Source: Tritrichomonas foetus
Lineage: Eukaryota; Parabasalia; Tritrichomonadida; Tritrichomonadidae
NCBI GenBank assembly: GCA_001839685.1
Contig: MLAK01000654.1
Span: 1-17,214 of the forward strand
Reading direction: 5' to 3'
DNA: 17,214 nucleotides
In this document: positions 14,045 through 17,214 of the stretch, in pieces
How the letters are laid out: every line of letters begins with the position of its first letter
Numbering within the stretch: the first letter of the stretch is position 1
Made by a program: the position numbers and the translations under genes
The notes under the pieces: model-generated
The model's input: only the letters and a program-made list of their open reading frames with translations
What the model was told of the DNA's origin: nothing
Databases searched by the model: none

Positions 14045-15475
14045 CTAAAATGAGTTGTTCTGATCTCCAAAATCATTTTTTGGTCCAAATATGTCGAACT
14101 CAGCATCTAAAGAATCAGTATGAATATCGTTCTGAGAATTTTCAATGTCATCATTCTGGTTGCTCTGGTTATTTTGAACCCCTTGTAAACCATGAATCGC
14201 TTCAACAGTTTCGTTTATTGTGAAAGCGAAAGGATCGTCTGATTCAAACATGAAGCTTGATGAGCCTGGTGTGTGAGAAGGCAATATTGGTGGGGCCAAT
14301 GCAATTTGAGAAGATGTTCTTTTTCTCTTCATTAAAGGGAGTGAAAAATGGTTTTCATTAGTTTCATTATATGAAGGAGAACTTTGTTGATTGAATTGAT
14401 TATTCATGAAAACATTTTGAGGTGAATTTGGAACACTTGCTCGATTTAATTCAAAATTCATATTGCCAAAAGAGTTGTTATTATTATAGTTATAATTAAA
14501 GTTATTCTGGGAAATATTTCCAGGTGAAAAAGAATTTGGCGAATTGTATGAACTAAATCTTGTTGGTAAAGCAGGAGGTGTTGCTTGTCGCATCCTCATG
14601 GATGGTCGAGGCAACTTCAAAGGAAGCGGAATAGGGTTACGCCCCTTTTCTGAAGCCTTGTCAGATGCATTTACAATTTCGGATACCTCTGGAGGAATCT
14701 TTCCTTCCTTTTGCATCTGCAGAAAGTGGTACCTGCACTGCACATCACTTCTATTTCCCATATGAGCAGCCACGAACGTCCATCCTTTTCCTTTATTTTC
14801 AACCAATAAATTCAGCAATTTTGATTCTTCATCCTGTGACCACTGATCCTTTGAAATGCGCGGGTCAAGTCCCCTGAACCACCGCTGGGCGCATTGGGCG
14901 CGTGTTCGTCCGTTTCCAACGAATTTGGCAACTTGGATCCAATTCTCCAAACCGTTTCGATGAACACCGAGGAGAAGCCTCATGTCTTCAATTTGTGACC
15001 ATGGCCTTGTCTTTTTTCGCATTGTCGAGAGATCTCGGATATTCGATGAATTCTCATTCGCGTTACCTAACGGTATATCTGGAACAGCTAAAATTGCTTC
15101 AATCTTTTCGAGAGGTTGGAGGTTTCCAATGCGTCTTTGAAGAACTGAAACAAGGTTTTCCCGCGCTAAATTTTTCAATGCTTTACAACTCTGAAAATTC
15201 TGAAAATTGAAGCTATCGTTTATTCCATCATTCTCTTTGGGGAAATTATTAAAAACGTTATTGGTGAAATTGTTGTGAAATTGACCTTGATAATTGATAA
15301 AACTTCCGTTGTTGGTGAAATTTCCGCTTTGCTGCTTTTTATAGTTTTCGAGGTTATCCTGCAAGAACTCGTGGAATGCTATTCTGATTTCCGCCTTCCC
15401 AGCTTCGTCATCGTACTTGGGGGAAGCGCTTTTGAGATACGACATGGCAATGTCGACGAGTGGTGATGATTGCAT
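14045..15475 (-). CDS. Two-repeat Myb/SANT DNA-binding protein with Asn-rich flanks (476 aa)
   Basis: This is probably a nuclear sequence-specific transcription factor; trichomonads have a very large family of compact two-repeat Myb proteins. Repeat 1 spans about 157-204 (RPWSQIEDMRLLLGVH, then NWIQVAKFV, then RTRAQCAQRWF) with W159, W179 and W199 spaced as in Myb. Repeat 2 spans about 208-256 (DQWSQDEESKLLNLL, GWTFVAAHM, RSDVQCRYHFL) with W212 and W232, and Tyr/His in place of the third Trp. Before the repeats is an Asn/Phe-rich low-complexity stretch (about 50-95); after them are a Pro/Arg patch (about 275-300), a long Asn/Ser-rich segment, a KRKR patch that may be a nuclear signal, and an acidic Asn/Gln-rich tail that could be an activation region. 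The ATG is clear. The first 100 or so bases are more GC-rich than the rest, as in the synthase gene. Confidence 0.94.
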   Translation of the reverse strand: MQSSPLVDIAMSYLKSASPKYDDEAGKAEIRIAFHEFLQDNLENYKKQQSGNFTNNGSFINYQGQFHNNFTNNVFNNFPKENDGINDSFNFQNFQSCKALKNLARENLVSVLQRRIGNLQPLEKIEAILAVPDIPLGNANENSSNIRDLSTMRKKTRPWSQIEDMRLLLGVHRNGLENWIQVAKFVGNGRTRAQCAQRWFRGLDPRISKDQWSQDEESKLLNLLVENKGKGWTFVAAHMGNRSDVQCRYHFLQMQKEGKIPPEVSEIVNASDKASEKGRNPIPLPLKLPRPSMRMRQATPPALPTRFSSYNSPNSFSPGNISQNNFNYNYNNNNSFGNMNFELNRASVPNSPQNVFMNNQFNQQSSPSYNETNENHFSLPLMKRKRTSSQIALAPPILPSHTPGSSSFMFESDDPFAFTINETVEAIHGLQGVQNNQSNQNDDIENSQNDIHTDSLDAEFDIFGPKNDFGDQNNSF

Positions 15476-16293
15476 TTTTCGTTTTTATCAGAAAAAATTT
15501 ATTACCATAATTCAATTTTTGAATATTTTACGGTAAATACTGGAAACTTTTTGAAAAGAATGATCTAATTTTTGAATGGGAAAATAATTTTTTTTTAGCA
15601 TTCAGTTTCCACTGTTCTTAAAATTTCAATAATCTTATAGTATTTGAATATCGACGTTAAGTTCTGAAATAATAAAGTCGATTTTATGAAAAATATGAGT
15701 CAATCGAATAATCCTTTGCCACATAAAGCAAACACAAAATCGAAGATAACCATTCAAAGTTTTTTTTGAAATAATTGGTCAATTTTTGAATGAGATAGGC
15801 GAAAAATCTTTAAATAATGTGTGATGTGATTATTATTGGGTTATCACAAGAAAAATAATTAAATTATATATTATCAAATAAAATAAGCATTCTTTCTATT
15901 CTTTATTTTCACAGTTCTGGAAAGATTTAATGATATTCTTCAAACAGAGTATTTTATTATTTCGACAATTTATATTGGACAGAATAATAGTACAAAGTAT
16001 ATGTGGATAAACTCGTGAAACGAAATACAATATATTCGCAACAAACCAAGCAGTGTGAATGCTGGTTATTCAGTGAATGAAGAAAATGATGAAATTCCAA
16101 AATGACATCAGAAAAGCCAACTTAGAAACGAACTATCATCTTGTTTCGATTGCATTTTCTTCCATATTCTTTCACTTCATTAGAATAATCTTAAAATACA
16201 AGAATATTAATAAGAAATATAAATTAGTAATGCTTTTCGTTTAATTAATTTAAAACATTCTGCCAGAAACTAAAAAAAAACATGTTGTACACT
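15476..16293. other. AT-rich intergenic spacer upstream of the Myb gene
   Basis: This spacer separates the Myb start from the SHIPPO gene stop, both on the minus strand. It holds the Myb promoter and the SHIPPO 3' UTR. The string AATTTTTGAAT recurs three times (15513-15523, 15567-15577, 15781-15791). An AATTAATTTAAAAC-type tract lies near 16240. No RNA gene or coding frame was recognised. Confidence 0.55.
15482..15495 (-). promoter_or_regulatory. Candidate 5' leader element before the Myb gene
   Basis: Read on the minus strand, TTTTCTGATAAAAA ends six bases before the ATG. It matches the string before the synthase gene with one base fewer. The close position suits a transcription start in an organism with very short leaders. 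Only two copies support it. Confidence 0.25.
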
Positions 16294-17214
16294 TCATGTG
16301 TATGTGATTGGCGTTTCATATCGTGATCGAAGTGACCACTTCGGGCCACCAAGAGTGCTTCCAAGGTTCCTGTAGTCTGCACCGCGTTCTTCACTCCTTT
16401 GAGAAATTCTTCCACCAATTGTATATTTCGGCGATCCTGATCCAATTTCTCTTCTTGGAGAGTATTCACCTGGTCCTGGCGAATTACTGAATGATGACAA
16501 TCTTCCCGAACTTGATCGACCTCCAGTATATGAACTGCGCATGTATCTATAAGATTCAGATTTTCCACCGATTGATATTGTTCTTGCATCGCTTCCAAAC
16601 GACCGATTTGGATTGTATTGTCCAGGTGCTGGTGTATCATTATCATAATTTTTCATTTTACGTGAAGCTATTGTGCTCTTTCTTCCATTGTGTCCAAATG
16701 GTGGTGGTGAATATTCTGGACCATTACTTCTTGCGTTTCGACTACTTGGACGATTTCCAATTGAATATTTAGGTGACTCACTGAATGGAAGACGAGTATC
16801 ACGATAAGGAACATCATTTACTTCTTCTTTAGGTGAATAGCGTCCTTTCATCTTAATTGGTGGTGTGTCACGAATTGGTGATCGTTCTGACGAATAAGTG
16901 CCTGGGCCAGGGATACCTTTAGCTGGATCAGAAGTGTTCACACGCTCATGAATGAGGCCACGATCAGGATTATTCTTAAATCGACGTGGATCTTGGTCGC
17001 TGTATGTGCCTGGCGCTGGAACATCATCCTGCGAAAGTGGATTAAGATGACTTCCAATTGTGTAACTTGGTCCATCTCTCACATTTCCATGTGTTCGATC
17101 ATAGTTAGCAGGTCCTGGGGAATCCTTGTTAATGTCATAAGGCGATCTGTTTGTTGTCCCATGAAGTGATACTCCTCTGTCTTGTGAGCCAAATGGTTTA
17201 GTTGGATCATAAGT
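16294..17214 (-). CDS. SHIPPO / sperm-tail PG-rich repeat protein (ODF3/CIMAP-like), C-terminal part (5' partial)
   Basis: This is probably a flagellar or cytoskeletal microtubule-associated protein. The minus-strand frame has no stop from the right edge to the TGA at 16294, giving 306 residues; codons upstream of 17082 (for example SPGPANYDRTHGN) still show the repeat, so the gene runs off the window and the GTG at 17082 is internal. Repeat cores, numbered from the right edge, are PGPANY (33-38), PAPGTY (66-71), PGPGTY (102-107), a weaker GPEYSP (165-170), PAPGQY (195-200) and PGPGEY (246-251). Between them are partner strings of the type SYTIGSH, KYSIGNR, TISIGGK and KYTIGGR, which make the second half of each repeat. 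Arg, Ser and Tyr are abundant and acidic residues scarcer, as usual for the family. No enzymatic domain is seen. Confidence 0.9.
   Translation of the reverse strand, partial: TYDPTKPFGSQDRGVSLHGTTNRSPYDINKDSPGPANYDRTHGNVRDGPSYTIGSHLNPLSQDDVPAPGTYSDQDPRRFKNNPDRGLIHERVNTSDPAKGIPGPGTYSSERSPIRDTPPIKMKGRYSPKEEVNDVPYRDTRLPFSESPKYSIGNRPSSRNARSNGPEYSPPPFGHNGRKSTIASRKMKNYDNDTPAPGQYNPNRSFGSDARTISIGGKSESYRYMRSSYTGGRSSSGRLSSFSNSPGPGEYSPRREIGSGSPKYTIGGRISQRSEERGADYRNLGSTLGGPKWSLRSRYETPITYT

Noticed and set aside
1..17214. tRNA, 5S rRNA, CRISPR arrays, bacterial operon signals and transposon ends
   Set aside because: No B-box-like GGTTCGANTCC in a spacer, no regularly spaced repeats, no ribosome binding sites, and no terminal inverted repeats with a transposase were found.

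Overview
The window looks like nuclear DNA of a flagellated parabasalid protist, most like Tritrichomonas or Trichomonas. The reasons are: intronless genes separated by very AT-rich spacers; a membrane-type PAS plus class III cyclase of the trichomonad kind; a compact two-repeat Myb protein; a divergent PPP phosphatase with a private C-terminal tail; a very long GT5 glycogen synthase-like protein; and two axoneme-type families (DM10 and SHIPPO/PG-rich repeats). No bacterial signals (operons, Shine-Dalgarno sites) are present. The genus is inferred from protein character only.

Layout. Positions 1-1165 (+) hold the C-terminal part of a PAS/adenylyl or guanylyl cyclase that enters from the left edge. 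A 1.4 kb AT-rich spacer with possible eroded coding remnants follows. At 2593-2865 (+) lies a 90-residue single-pass membrane protein. From 3410 to the right edge every gene is on the minus strand: a short DM10/EFHC-like flagellar protein (3410-3991); a 1646-residue protein with a degenerate GH13-like barrel and a GT5 synthase (4239-9179); a golgin-like coiled-coil protein with a GRIP-like C-terminus (9945-11426); a PPP phosphatase (11821-13053); a two-repeat Myb protein with Asn-rich flanks (14045-15475); and the C-terminal part of a SHIPPO-repeat protein (16294 to the right edge).

Functionally this is a mixed eukaryotic neighbourhood, not one pathway: signalling (cyclase, phosphatase), storage polysaccharide synthesis, Golgi tethering, transcription and flagellar microtubule proteins. 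Each gene is probably transcribed on its own. Candidate shared promoter or leader elements are present upstream of some genes, but no canonical trichomonad Inr was found at the usual close spacing.

No obvious new multi-gene system was found. The points most worth a second look are: a cyclase with Gln in place of the transition-state Arg; a synthase carrying an apparently dead GH13-like barrel; a DM10 protein cut down to a single module; a remodelled active-site loop in the phosphatase; and a 14-base motif shared exactly upstream of two genes.
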